Source of the DNA: Zygnema cylindricum
Lineage: Eukaryota; Streptophyta; Zygnematophyceae; Zygnematales; Zygnemataceae
NCBI GenBank assembly: GCA_037447655.1
Contig: JBBHKE010002325.1
Coordinates: forward strand, 1-64,000
Reading direction: 5' to 3'
Length of the DNA stretch: 64,000 bases
Made by a program: the position numbers and the translations under genes. Position 1 is the stretch's first letter; each line of letters starts with the position of its first letter. Shown one piece after another: positions 22,911 to 34,155 of this stretch. Under the pieces are notes generated by a model. That model saw nothing but the letters and a program-made list of their open reading frames with translations. It was not told the DNA's origin and made no database searches.

Positions 22911-23462
22911 TGTTAAGGGTCATTTATTGTCGGTTGTCTTTTTCCTCTTTTGGTCCTGTCCGTTTTTTATTTAATGCGTCGGTCCCCTTATAACGCCCTA
23001 CGTACAAGTCCTTTGGGCGACGGGCTCTTGTTGTCTTACGTATGTTTATTTCTCTTTGTCGTGATTCTCTTTTCTATTTTGTTTATATCGTCGTACTTTT
23101 TGTTGCTTTGACTCTACGTCAGTTACTTTAGGTCTTAATAACTTTTGTACATTGCCGCCCTAAAGTCAATCCTTTAGACTCTAGACCACATACATTAGAA
23201 TGTAGACTCCATACATTAGAATCTAGTCGTAACGTCAATTACGTAAAATCTCAAACACATTAATTAGAATCTAGATTAGGATCCTTTTTGTTACAGCGCA
23301 CCAAAGAGCGCTTAGACTCCACAGTAATTAGCACTGTGTATTTTGTATATAAGTGACTTTTTTCACTAAATGAAATCATCCTAAATACAAATCAATTTCT
23401 CTTTCAAATGCATTGATCTATCTCTTGTGTATAATTTCATGGCATCTGCAAATCCACCTCCA
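22911..23462 (+). mobile_element. Copia family 1, 3' LTR (552 bp)
   Basis: It starts TGTTAAGGGTC and ends CCACCTCCA. The terminal 24 bases again encode MASANPPP, with third-position differences from LTR A. By eye it is clearly closer to LTR A (11204) than to LTR B (17660), lacking B's U3 expansion. The following 5-mer ATATG matches neither the left flank of B (TAAAA) nor that of A (TGAGA). Confidence 0.8.
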
Positions 23463-23805
23463 ATATGAAAAAAGTCGGAAAAACGAAATCGGTAAACCAT
23501 GGCGGAAATTTCTTAAATCAGTGACGTCGACGTTGTCACAAGTGAGCATGGCGTCATAATTTCACAAAACCCTACACATCCAAAATGTCACAAAAAACTA
23601 GACGGCTACAATTGTCGATGTTTTTGTAGACGTCACCAATTGTCGGACGTTTCGTAGTCGTCTTCAATCGTCACATGTTGTACCCACGTCTAGAACCGTC
23701 ACATTTCAAAGTTCCGATTTCATTTTCGGACATTGGAAGGCTCTTCAAAGTAGCACGAAGAATCTTCACTAAAATCCAAAGTACTTCTTCAAAGTATCGA
23801 TTACA
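23463..23805. other. No gene recognised
   Basis: A CG-containing stretch with repeated GTCG and TTGTCGGACG words, downstream of the 3' LTR and upstream of the first recognisable GH16 3' flank of unit 2. I see no coding signal and no similarity to other units. Confidence 0.5.
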
Positions 23806-24540
23806 TGGTGACACCCTTTAATTTTTAGAAAGGGTACAATTCACCTCTTACTACCTTTGGTTTTTAAGGATACGGGCCACAAGTTACTTTGTACTCTTGA
23901 AAAGAAACATAACCGGAGGTGGATTGGCATACGCCATGAAATCATACAAAAAAAATAAAATATCATTGTCTTGATGCAATAAATTGAATTGAATTTGGGA
24001 TGATTTCTTCAATTGAGATGAGTCCCTTATTTACAAATCACAGAGTGCTAATTACTATGGAGTATGAGTGCGCTTTAGTGACTTTAAATATCCTCGTCTA
24101 AATTCTAATAAATGTGTTCTAGACTATAATGGATTAATTTAGGGCGGTAATTTACAAAGTAACGGAGACCTAAATTAATGAAGTAGATCTAGAAGACTAC
24201 ATTGAAATAAATGTACGAGGATATGACCAAAGATAATAAATGACACGGGATGAAACATAGAGAAGATGAAAGATAGGTATGACAAAAAATAAAGGACGAA
24301 GGGAACTGACGCGTGAAGGACGTGTACGTAGGACGTCAAGTAAAAAATAGAGAACAGACCCTAAATGACCTATAACAAATCTCCCACGGAACTTATTATG
24401 AAAGCAATAGCAAAATTTCCTAACGTCATTGCGATGTCATGTAGGACAGAGGTAAAAATAGTTTTCCAATATTTGCAGTGTCTCTTGCTACACTGTCAAT
24501 TTTTTTTTTTTAGATTGCCAAATTTACTATAGGCTAAGAA
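23806..24540 (+). other. Unit 2: remnant of GH16 3' flank split by a solo LTR
   Basis: 23806-23910 matches 34460-34550, and 24380-24540 matches 34555-34715, both parts of the conserved flank 3' of GH16. No GH16 exon survives in this unit. The interruption is the solo LTR at 23914-24377. Confidence 0.7.
23914..24377 (-). mobile_element. Copia family 1 solo LTR 1
   Basis: On the minus strand it runs from TGTTATAGGTCATTTAGGG (at 24377) to ATGGCGTATGCCAATCCACC (ending at 23914). It is shorter than the other LTRs (464 bp), so it carries deletions. It sits in the conserved GH16 3' flank. No clean target duplication is visible. Confidence 0.75.
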
Positions 24541-24629
24541 TTTAATTGACTTTACTTGCTTTCCGAATGACTTTTTTTATAACAAGGCTACAGAAAAGGT
24601 TTATGAAATGAAATTGCTAATACAATGTC

Positions 24630-24900
24630 AATTTTTTATTTTGGTTCTCTCTCTCTCCCTCTCCCTTTCTCCCTCTTTTATATTCTATCTTATCCTCTCT
24701 TACATTTTATTTCATTTTTGTTTCCTTTTTCCCTTTTTTTGGCCATTTTTTCTTATTTTCTTTCTTCCTTTCCATTTTCACTCATTTTTTTTTTCCTTCA
24801 TTAAATTTCTCTTTAATCTATTGTTTTTTTGTTCGTCATTTGGTCTTCCTCTCTTTGTTCTCTCTTTATCCTCTCCCACTTCTCTTTTTCTTTTGACTTG
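24630..24900 (+). repeat. Pyrimidine-rich (CT/TTTC) tract
   Basis: Low-complexity sequence of T, CT and TTC runs. The long hydrophobic open frame across it is a composition artefact. A solo LTR is inserted at its end. Confidence 0.8.
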
Positions 24901-24911
24901 AACATACATAT

Positions 24912-25466
24912 TGGAGGTGGATTGGCTGACGCCATGAAATCATACACAAGAGAAAGATCAATGCATATATGTGATAAATTGAATTGCATTTGGGATGATG
25001 TCTCTAACTGAGAAAGGTCCCTTATGTTAATTACTGTGGAGTCTAAGTGCGCTTTTCCTGTGCTGTAACGTTTAGATCCTAATCTAAATTCTAATAAATG
25101 TTTTTTAGATTCAAAAGGATTGATTTAGGGCGGCAATGTACAACGCAAGGGATACCTAAATCAACCACGTGGATTTGGACGGCTAGAGGGAATAGAAAAT
25201 ACAATTACACGACCAAAGAAAAGTAGTTAAGGGGACCGACAAAATAGAAAATCATAATTACACGACCAAAGATAGTAATTAAGGCTAAACCAACAAATAG
25301 ATGCGTAGGATGTCACGACAACAATAAGATTAACGTTTAGGACTTAAATGAAAAGTCGTAGGGGACCGATATTAAATAGACCATTACTTAGGACAAGAAA
25401 AAAAGTACAACAGAGAATGGACGCCAGATGACCGTTAACATAACCGACTCCAGATGACGGTTAACA
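24912..25466 (-). mobile_element. Copia family 1 solo LTR 2 (555 bp)
   Basis: Flanked on both sides by ATACATAT (24904-24911 and 25467-25474), which fixes the element ends as TG...CA. The minus strand begins TGTTAACC and ends in ATGGCGTCAGCCAATCCACC and two more codons (MASANPPP). This is the evidence that the gag start belongs to the LTR itself, not to a leftover internal piece. Eight bases is longer than the usual 5-bp copia duplication, so part may be chance. Confidence 0.8.
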
Positions 25467-25474
25467 ATACATAT

Positions 25475-26350
25475 CACATAATTATTTTTCTTTTTGTTTT
25501 TTTTACTTTTAAAAAAAAATTATCATCCATTTTTTTTGTTTAAGCACAATCCAATTGTTAAGATTATCATATTTTTGACTTTCATTAATATTTCTTAGTT
25601 AACTTCCGTCTCGATGTTCCCTATTGATGCTTTTTTGTGTGAAATGGCCAAAATTTGTTTATAATGAAGCTTTAAGTTCTAAATTGACTTTTTGGTGCTT
25701 CATATGCCCAAATGCTTTTCCCTAGAAATGTTGATCAATTCTTTACATTGGGCATTCCATGTGAAGGGCATGATGTGTTTTTAATAACATAACTCCAAAT
25801 AGTCCAATATTCAAATTCTCGCTCTAAATGTCAAGACTCAAAAATTTCCATATCTAAATTCTTGTTTTAAATTTCAATAAGTGCAAAAAAATATTTGCAC
25901 AAAATAACAATTAACTTTCCACTTTTAAGGTGCACAAATATGATTTTATGTATTCCAACAACTTTCGAGAGCTCACAACATTGTTTTCAGATAGTGTTTT
26001 TTTGAATAGTCAACTCTGGCATTAATTAAAAAATTGTCATTTCTATGTGTTCTAGTTTTGCACTAAACAAAACTAGGTCTCCAATACTGGCTACCCCACA
26101 ACCTTTTCAATTGTGATATATTCAAACCTATTTGTGTTAATTAAGCATCACGAAATAATTAAACATCAAGGACAAACTAAGAATTGCAACTAAAAGTCCT
26201 ATTTCAACCAAGTCTATCGGAACATGTTTCAATAAAGTTAAGCGTTTTCTCTAACACAATTTTTTCATTTCGGCTGTCTTTCAATTCCAATTCCAATTCC
26301 AATTCCAATTCCAATTCCAATTCCAATTCCAATGCCAGTTACTGTTTCAG
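25475..26350. other. Unit 2 intergenic spacer, no gene seen
   Basis: From about 25,600 on this matches 8930-9660 and 34850-35540, the spacer between GH16 and the two-helix gene. It ends in the hexamer repeat at 26279-26336. Confidence 0.7.
26279..26336. repeat. (AATTCC)n hexanucleotide repeat
   Basis: About nine AATTCC units in a row, in the 3' flank of the two-helix gene. Shorter versions occur at 9610, 35497 and 48895, so the repeat is ancestral and has expanded most here. Confidence 0.9.
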
Positions 26351-26561
26351 TTTCAGTTCAGTTTCATAAGTTTCCCTCGCTGCCTTTCTCCAAAATCTCT
26401 CTTATACCTAATACAGTTAAGTGTGTCGCTGCTTGCATAATAAGGAGAGCTCCTGCGCCAATAAGAACCAAGGCCTTGTCATCATATCTTTTTTTCAATC
26501 GGACAAGGCCGACAGTCGAAACACCGACAGCAATGCCGATTATCAGTCCTATTGCGAAATG
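26350..26561 (-). pseudogene. Two-helix membrane protein, copy B, start lost
   Basis: The frame reads FAIGLIIGIAVGVSTVGLVR, then KKRYDDKALVLIGAGALL and a diverged end ILEKGSEGN. The ATG and promoter are gone: the coding sequence is joined at 26561/26562 to the conserved GATTCAGCCGG block, which in other units lies several hundred bases upstream. The usual TGA stop has become GGA. The deletion also removed the divergent open frame. Confidence 0.75.
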
Positions 26562-27340
26562 ATTCAGCCGGCGATATAATATGTAGCAAACTCCGACGCG
26601 GTCGTCCGATTACAGATTAGGGTTAAGTTCCATTGAAGCAGGCAGCCGCCGGTTCCTAAAAAGTACGGACCAGCATGCACTTTTCGTACTAAACAAAAAA
26701 TTGACCAATAGAATGTACTCGTGCGTTGGCGTTATTGCACACGACGCCGAAACTGATTGCTCGTCGTTTAAAATATAAGATGGAGTTTTATCCTTTTTCG
26801 ATTTGTACGTTTTTGTTGTACTAATAGAAAATGCTGTTGAAGTACAAAAGAATATGACAATACTTGGTTCGGCAAAATTCTACGGTTTGGTTTGGCTGGG
26901 AATTCTAAACTAGGTTTTAAGCCGTTTAGTTCAGTTCAGACCAAAAGACGTTGAGCCGAGCCGAAAGGAATCGAACCTAACCGCACCGAGTGCCATCGTT
27001 ATTAATTATTAGCGTGTATGGATTTATTAGTGTTCATCCAAAATTACAAAATATAATACTAAGTTTACGAGGAAACGTGGTATATTGTACTCCACTCGCA
27101 AACACTGTTTTGTAAAGTATTGGCCAAAAAAGGTCGCGAACGAATTAGTGTTTTTTAATGCAATTAGTACTAATGATGGACAGTGCAGTCCGCACCGAAA
27201 GCCTTCGCACGATTCAAATTTTAAAGAGTGGCAGCAAAAGTCTTGGAAATAGTATGAAATTATGGGCCTATGCCTACCACCAGTTACGTAGAAATAATAA
27301 AATGATTGAGGTCCTACGAGAAATTGAAGGACATGAAAAC
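26562..27340. other. Conserved module block, copy B, and degraded flank
   Basis: 26562-26860 is copy B of the GATTCAGCCGG block. 26865-26990 contains GGTTCGG-like words, and 26990-27150 matches the right arm at 47640-47790. No gene is supported here. Confidence 0.65.
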
Positions 27341-27344
27341 ACCA

Positions 27345-27790
27345 CGTGTCAAATAATTACAAAGTGAGAAACTGCAAGTCTTCAAAGATTTCTCCCAGCG
27401 TATTTGCCGATTGTTGCCATGTGTATTGAATGTATAAAATCTGCGTCTAGCACTGCCCGCACACGTGTTCTCCAAAGCCCTCAGAATCAAACAGTATTTG
27501 TTTCGTACGAAATTCTGTTCGTGGCAGGCATTCGCCCGAAAACTGCACGTGCGAAGTCCGAAGTACGACACAATTTCCTGGACGAAGAAAATAGCGTCTG
27601 ATTGGCTTTCTGGGAAAGTCGTCGACATGTTTCAAACATTGTTTGCCACGTGGTAGTGAAATGAGTTTGTTGCATAAAAGTTAATGAGACGTGGATGGAT
27701 GTGGAATTAGGACCTGTTCTTGGCACTTGCCGCGGACGGCAGAAATTTTCTCCTGCCAGAATATAAAAAGTGAGCTTAGGGTTACGATTA
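27345..27790 (+). promoter_or_regulatory. ELIP promoter, unit 2 (ACGTG cluster)
   Basis: CACGTG boxes lie near 27347, 27462, 27545 and 27650 with a TATA-like AATATAAAAAG near 27760. The order matches the promoters of the intact ELIPs at 38.7 and 46.5 kb. The gene it served is now a pseudogene. Confidence 0.65.
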
Positions 27791-28920
27791 ATACTCAGTT
27801 TTGCTATCTTTCGCATTCAAACTCCAGCAATCAAATTTCACTCAAACCTTCAGTTCACAACCTTACCACTTCATTTTCATCACGATACGTTTTATTATTT
27901 TCTTGCACTTGATGTTCATTGCAATGGTCTTGCTTTTAGTTTCATTCAAATAGCGACTGGAGATGGTACACAAGGGATTGCCATTTTTTTATTACAATAA
28001 GCTTATAGTTTGTTGTTAACATGATGATATTTAGTCTTGTATATTGTTAAATAGATTTGTTAAATCTACTACTATTTAATTCAGAGATATATATTGCCTC
28101 TGCTTAAAACTCTTACTTCTTTTGTATGTTATCTTTTTAGCAAAATTAACAAGAAACAAACTTATCCATGAAATCTTCTCTGTTGATTTTAATTCATGCT
28201 TCTCTTTTGACAGAAAAAATCATCAAAATGGCCACTTCAACCATGCTCTTCAAGTGGTGCAATCCGCAAAACTATTCTCCGCGAATTTATTCTCTCCTCT
28301 GGTCGTTCGATCGCCTCCTCGCTCAATTGGAGCTGTAAAAGGTTTCTCTTTTCAACCAGGGGCAATCCAATGTGTGTGAAGCAGAAATGTTGATCCGTTG
28401 TCACCGGTAAGTTTTTTACGAAATCTCAAAATCTTGTCTTTTATAAATTATTTCAAAATCAACATTCTCTCATTGAAAATCAACATCCTATGTGTGTTTG
28501 TAAAGAGAGTTATGTTTGTAAAGAGAATCAATGTCAAAATTTCTAATATAAGGCTTTGCGAACTTCAAAAAAATAGAAAGTTGTTTCTCTATGTTTTTTA
28601 TCGTGCCATTCTTAGACAAACTGCAATCTCATACCTACTATTTAGATAACGTACCCTCGATTCAACCACATTCCCAAGTCGTAAATGTTCTATATTTATG
28701 AAGCCTTTTGAATTGAATATTACTCATATCTTTCTAGCTTTACCAATACGTTTATGATACTTTGTTTTGTTAACCATGATTGGATAAGTAACCACAATTT
28801 GATATCTAAGTGTAATTTCATGAGTGGTTACTGAAATTTTGATACTTTGTACCACAACGGCGAATTTAATAACAAAATGTAAAACCCTAACACATTAAAG
28901 TTGCTTTAAATGTTACCGTA

Positions 28921-29265
28921 GAAAACTTTCCATTTTAACATTTAAGATATAGTCACCTAAATAACGACAATTCGACCACTTTGCCAAATATTTTAACCGG
29001 TGTAAAATTCATTTTCTAATAAATCTTTGGATTTTTGTCGCTGTTGCGTGCAATGAAAAATACAAAGTCACCAGCACCAACGTTGTCACTGAACCAGATG
29101 TACTCCGTCATCTTAACACATATGGACCCATGCAATGCGCAATTTCAACGGAACCCTATATGTTGTCATCTTCATTTATCACGACACTCGCTTTTCCCCC
29201 GTGTACGCAATTTGTCACAAATCTAACATGTTTGACGTATGTGTTTGTTTTGAAGAGTTTAAAGA
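28921..29265 (+). pseudogene. Copia family 1 integrase fragment
   Basis: Base-level similarity to 19730-20060 (zinc region and start of the integrase core): GGATTTTTGTC...GTTGCGTGCAA, then a stretch matching the CHKS region near 20020. The frame is broken many times. It lies in intron 1 of the ELIP pseudogene and abuts the gag fold-back element. The mirror copy is at 62430-62640. Confidence 0.7.
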
Positions 29266-31640
29266 GAAAATACCCATCATCAATGAAATGGATTTGGATG
29301 AAAAAGATGGACCATAAAACTTATATTCTTTACCGAGAAAAACGGTTATTTTCAATGCGAGTATTTTTGCTTTTAGAAATAAGTATATTAAGACTTAAAA
29401 GTCGTCACGCCATATATGGAAGGTGATAATTGGATATGAGACGCTTTTGGACTTTGACCGGAAAGCACGGACAACTTCAAAAGTGAAAAACCTTGGGGCC
29501 ATTGCCGACGTTGTGGAAACATGATCTCTTTCCATCCAAGACCATTTACTCACTTATTGATCCGCCCATGAATGTTAGAAATCCCTTGAGAACCATTTCA
29601 ATAAGGGAGGTCAAAATAAAGGTCAACAAATCTTTAGGGAATTTATATAATTAAACCTTAAAAAAAATCAATCAATTGATGAAGTTGTGAAACGGTATAA
29701 TAAAAGTATTAAACATCTTATCAACAAAGGTAGGGTCAGAATGGATGAAGAGAAGGTCACCGGATTGTTATAAGCATTATTGGACGAAATGCTTCACCTA
29801 AGAAAAATCTTACAAGTATGTAACAAGTGTATTGGAATGTGATAAGAGTACTTATGATTATATAGTATATTACCTTAAAATTGTAGAAGAAGAGAGGCTC
29901 ATGCATGAAGAGTGTCTAAAATTGTAGGAACCTTGAATGTAACCTTACCCGATGTCATGGAGGTTAATTTTCTCCGCGGGAAAAATGGCGGTCGAGGTGG
30001 TTATTCTGGAGGATATAGAGGTCTTATAAGTCAAAAAAATAAAAATCAAAAACCGCAGATTGACAATTTGACATGCTTTGGTTGTAAACAAACCGATCAT
30101 GGATCTTCGACATGTCCTGAAAAAAACGTGCAATGTTATTATTGTGGCAAAAATGACCGCTTGTCTGCGCATTTTGTTTTCAAAATTAATAGCGGTGATG
30201 GTCGAGGTGACCGTCAAGGTGGGCTCGGCGACGATCATTATGGTGGACAAAGCGAAAGGTCCACCTTGACCTTCGACTGTACTACCACCGCCATTGTTTT
30301 TAGAAAGACAATGCGTGTAGACGTGGCCAATTTTGCCACAATAATGACATTGCTTGTCTTCGTCCAGACATGTCGAAGATCCATGGCTAGTTTGCTTCCA
30401 TCGAAAGCATAAAAAATTGTCTATCTACGCTTTTTGCTTTTTATTTTCTTGATTTCTTAGACCTCCATATCCTCTAGAACCACCACCTCTACCGCCCCTT
30501 TTGCATGAGAGAAAAGTAAGCTTTGTGGCATCAGGTGAGGTTACATTTAAGGTTCCTATATTCTCAGACCTTCTTGATGCATTAGCCTCTTTTTCTGCAG
30601 TCTTAAGTTAATTTACTGCATATTATAAGTACACTTATCACGTACTTGTAATGTAATTTTTTTTTTTGTTGAAACCTTTGTCCGGTATTTCTTTTCAAAA
30701 TCCGATATTGTTAAGAACATGTTCAATAATTATGTTATATCGTTTCACAACTTCATCAATGGATTCATTTTGTTTAAGTCTAAATTGTATAATTCCCCAA
30801 AAATTTGTTGACCTTATTATTGACCTCCCTTTTTGAATTGGTTCCCAAAGGATTTGCAACACTCATTGGCGGGTCCATGAGTGAGGAAATGGTCGTCGAT
30901 GATTGGAGAACACGATTGCTTAAGGTCGGCAATGACTTCAAGGTTTTTTCGTTTCCAAGTTTACCAGGATTTCGATCAAAGTTCGAATGCGTCCCCTCTC
31001 CAGTTACCACCTTCCATACGTGACATAATATCAATTTAGTCTTGATATACTTCTTCGAAGAAGCAAAATTACTCCCATTGAAATAATCGTTTTCCACGAC
31101 ATAGAATATAAGTTTTTTTGTCTATCTTCTTCATCCAAATCCGAAGTATTGTCGATGTGGATTTTCTCTTTTCCGAAATATTTCTTTGGAGCATCATTGT
31201 CATCCTCTCCAGCAAGATCATCACGATTCGGATCGGGCTCCTAACCTCATTGTACCGGATTCCTAATTTCCTTTTCTATTTTCGAGAATTGTTGGTCCAT
31301 AAAATTGAGTAGTCTATTAAAGGAAGAGCTTAATCGTTCCTCTGCAATACTACTTCCTCCAATGGTCTCTTGGATAGGAGGCACGAGTGGTGGAGGAACA
31401 TCAAAACCGAAACTAGCCTTTGAGGCCCGAAGGGATCTTCTGGATCCTCGATTTCCAAAGCAGTTAAAGAATATGAGAAATTAGTGATTGGTGAAAACTT
31501 AATCTTGTTCTTCCCCCTCATGGCAAATACACTCGCCACTTTTTGGCACTTAAAAGTGGAACACCAGCCTGCTCGAATACCAATTGAAATAAAGCAGAAT
31601 AAGGTAGTATGCAGCGGAAGCACCTAAAAAAAAACACGAT
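29265..31640. mobile_element. Gag-only retroelement pair, convergent fold-back (left arm)
   Basis: Two decayed copies of one gag-only element face each other. The plus copy (29265-30250) has a UBN2-like Gag and two knuckles, CFGCKQTDHGSSTC and CYYCGKNDRLSAH, the second lacking its last Cys. The minus copy (31640-30258) is the inverted repeat of it and runs further out, to a primer-binding-like TGGTATTCGAGC (31571-31582 on the minus strand) preceded by a short LTR-like end. No protease, integrase or RT is encoded. The arrangement recurs in the right arm at 52709-55410. Confidence 0.75.
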
Positions 31641-31948
31641 CGGCCAAAAAATAATTTTTATAAATTAATAGCCGAAGCCTTTTTTCAAGGATTTTTCCCT
31701 TCTCTACTCTTCCCTTTTTATTTGTGTGCTTCCACTGCATATTCCATTGTTGTACTTTATTTCAAAAACCATGTTCAACAACCAAGGCAAGAAAAATGGG
31801 AATGGATATCAAGCGAGCAAATATAGCGTAGGATTCTTTGAATTTAACACTTTCATTTTAACAAGATCGTCCACTCTAACTCTCACCTTTGGTTCCACAA
31901 TATCGTCCACTCTATCATTTGATTGTATGAATCTTAACACTCAGGTCG
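31641..31948. other. LTR-like end and copia RT scrap
   Basis: 31715-31765 is an inverted partner of the short LTR-like end at 31586-31640. 31775-31860 matches, on the minus strand, the start of the copia RT (SIRTFLAL region). It corresponds to 52620-52708 of the right arm. No gene is present. Confidence 0.6.
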
Positions 31949-33089
31949 CGTGGAAAAAGCGTCCTTGACGATACCAATTATTAGATCACCAAGCAAAATG
32001 TTTTGGGCAATCACGGATGTAAATTTAGTAATAAACAACTTTTGTAGAAAGTATTCTATCCCAAGGCTCCACCATTTCTAGAGCTGAGTTGGATCGTCTT
32101 CCCAAGCTCGAAAACACATCCTTTGGCAATATTATTATTTTCGATGGACCCGGACTTAGAAAGAACCAATGGACGATTGGTATGTATTTAAAGTTTTATG
32201 GAGTTGGAAAAATATTTTTTTAAGTTTTTGGTTAAAGTTTCTAGGCTACATTTGTGCATAGTTTGTATTTGTAGGTTTTTTTCTTGTTTCATTGTTTTTC
32301 ATGTATGTCATTGTTAAAATTTCTTTGCATAATTTCCTTGTGAAGTTCAGGTTTTAGAATTAAATTGAGGTCAGTGTTTTGAAATAATGGTCTATGTATG
32401 AAACTTGCCTTAAAAAGGGATTCGTGTTGATATGCCATCTTGCGGTTTTTATCTTTCAATGAGCATATTTTTGTCTTTCCAACCTCTCTCTTCCTCTCTT
32501 TTCTCCCACTTTCCCTCTCTTTGTTTTCTATCTCCGTCTCTCCCTTTTTCTCTTTTCAAATTGTTTGTCCCTCTCTTTCCTCCCTAATTTCTCAAAAAAA
32601 AACCCCCCTCTCCATTGTTTCTCTCCCTCTCTCCCTCTTCCTCTTCTTCATTTTTTCTCCCTCTCTCTCCCACTCGCCTCTCTGGCGTCCACTCAGATCC
32701 TCATCTTTGCATCTCTGGTGCCTATCTTCAACGGAGAGTAGGATTTTTATAGGTAGGAATTTTGTCATCCAACTATGGTCTCTTTGTTTATAAAGCAGTG
32801 AATTTTAGAGGAATGGTGTATTTTTTCTTCGTACTGTTTTGTAAAAAAAACTCTCATTATTTGTGTAAATTATGAATTGACAATCTTAGTTTTTCTTAAA
32901 ATCACTGTTTTGATTGAAAACAGCTTCTCTTCAGTGGTAATTTTTCTGCTATAGTGTTTGAGATGATTTATGACTTTGCTATGTTCTTTATTTGAATTTA
33001 ATAGCGATGATACATATCTATAACTTCTCTGGTGGTATGTTAAGTTTTTGCTGCGGTGTTGCTGTTTGTTGTGATCTGTTGCATTGTTT

Positions 33090-34155
33090 CTTATTTTCCA
33101 GTCTTTTCGATTCAATGTTCAATGTCCAAATTTTCTCCATTCAATGTCCAATATCCATTTTTCATTTTCCAATTTTTGTGGTTCAATGTCCAATGTCCAA
33201 TTTTTGGTGTTCATCACCAATTTCTAGAGCCCAATGTTTGATAACTATGCCCAATACTCCATATTCTACTCCCAATTTCAACGCACGAATGCTAACACAA
33301 TTCCTTTTTTATCCATGTTTAGCTTTACTCTATGGAGGGAGAAATTGGGAGTAGAATATGGAGTATTGGGCATAGGTATGAAACATTAGGCTCTAATTCC
33401 TAGAGCCTAATGTTTAATATTTATGCCCAATACTCCATATTTTACTCCCAATTTCTCAATTCACGAATGCGAACACAATCCCCTTTTTTTCCATGTCCTG
33501 CTTTTCTCCATGGAGGGATACCCTTCACAGGATGAGATCGACTTTGAGTGGGTAGGAATCAACAAAATGGGCATTCAAATTAATTATGTTGTGGATGGAG
33601 TTGAAGGGGATGAGGTGGTCCTGTTCCTCGAATTTGACTTCTTTGAAGCCCATGATAAATATACCATTCACTATAGTAAGTCCACTATCATGTAAGTATT
33701 CTCTCTCACTCTCTCACGAGCATACGTGCTTATTAATATCTCTTAGGACACTTTCCCAACACTTTCCCTATTTTCGTTACATTGTTAGTACAATTCAAGC
33801 ATGATTTCAATACTCCACAAACTCATCGTTGTTCAATCCAACCGTAAATTCACATTTCTCAAACCTGCCAATTGATTTGATTCCCACTTACCTCCCTCTT
33901 ACCAAGTCTCAATCCTACTTTTATCTCCCTTCTATGTCTTCCCAGGTGGTTTAAAAAGGAATGCATTGCCGAAAAAAACTTAGTTTAGTTTCGACATTTT
34001 CCATAAAAGAGATTGTTCTTTACGCTTCTTTATGGATTGCCAGTTTTGTTCTTGATAGAGGCTGGCCAAGAAATTGGAGTGACCAAGATTTGCCTCATCT
34101 TATTCAGTATCGCGAGATGAGGGTTTCTCCGTTGCCAAGTACCATGGCTTGAGTA
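33090..34155 (+). pseudogene. GH16 pseudogene, unit 3 (domain 2 only)
   Basis: Only the 3' part of the GH16 gene is present, starting in the CAATGTC intron. The exon at about 33502-33691 keeps SQDEIDFEWVG with both catalytic Glu, but its acceptor AG is changed (TCCTGCTT instead of TCCAGCTG). The last exon (33946-34152) has a TAG after CIAEKNLV and frame changes; ending RDMRVSPLPSTMA is kept. Upstream exons and the promoter are missing, so it cannot make the enzyme. Confidence 0.85.
33341..33455. repeat. 115-bp hairpin in GH16 pseudogene intron
   Basis: GAAATTGGGAGTAGAATATG...ATTAGGCTCTA is followed after 4 bases by its near-complement, ending TTTACTCCCAATTTC. The arms are about 55 bp. The sequence is an inverted extra copy of intron text seen once at 7480-7510, so it arose by local inverted duplication. 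Confidence 0.8.

Larger units (their letters stand above)
28228..32741 (+). pseudogene. ELIP pseudogene, unit 2, split by retroelements
   Basis: Exon 1 (28228-28408) starts MATSTML, then loses about 11 bases and runs into a stop. Exon 2 (about 31949-32179) keeps the FDGPG-like region but has changed codons. Exon 3 survives only as the segment for the second helix (about 32683-32735: STQILIFASLVPIFNGE), its first half replaced by a CT-rich tract; exon 4 is gone. Intron 1 holds a copia integrase fragment and the gag fold-back element. After exon 3, ELIP intron 3 sequence runs to about 33,090 and then passes into GH16 intron sequence. The same structure recurs inverted at 51639-63303. Confidence 0.85.

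Noticed and set aside
11204-23462. One 12-kb element bounded by LTR A and the 3' LTR
   Set aside because: Two further internal landmarks (LTR B and its own gag) and unrelated inserts make a simple outer pair unlikely, and no target duplication supports it.
24608-24901. 97-residue hydrophobic open frame
   Set aside because: Pure T/CT-rich low complexity, interrupted by a solo LTR and absent from other units.
27158-27367. 69-residue frame upstream of the ELIP pseudogene
   Set aside because: Spans promoter sequence with G-boxes; the matching frame is broken in the other promoters.
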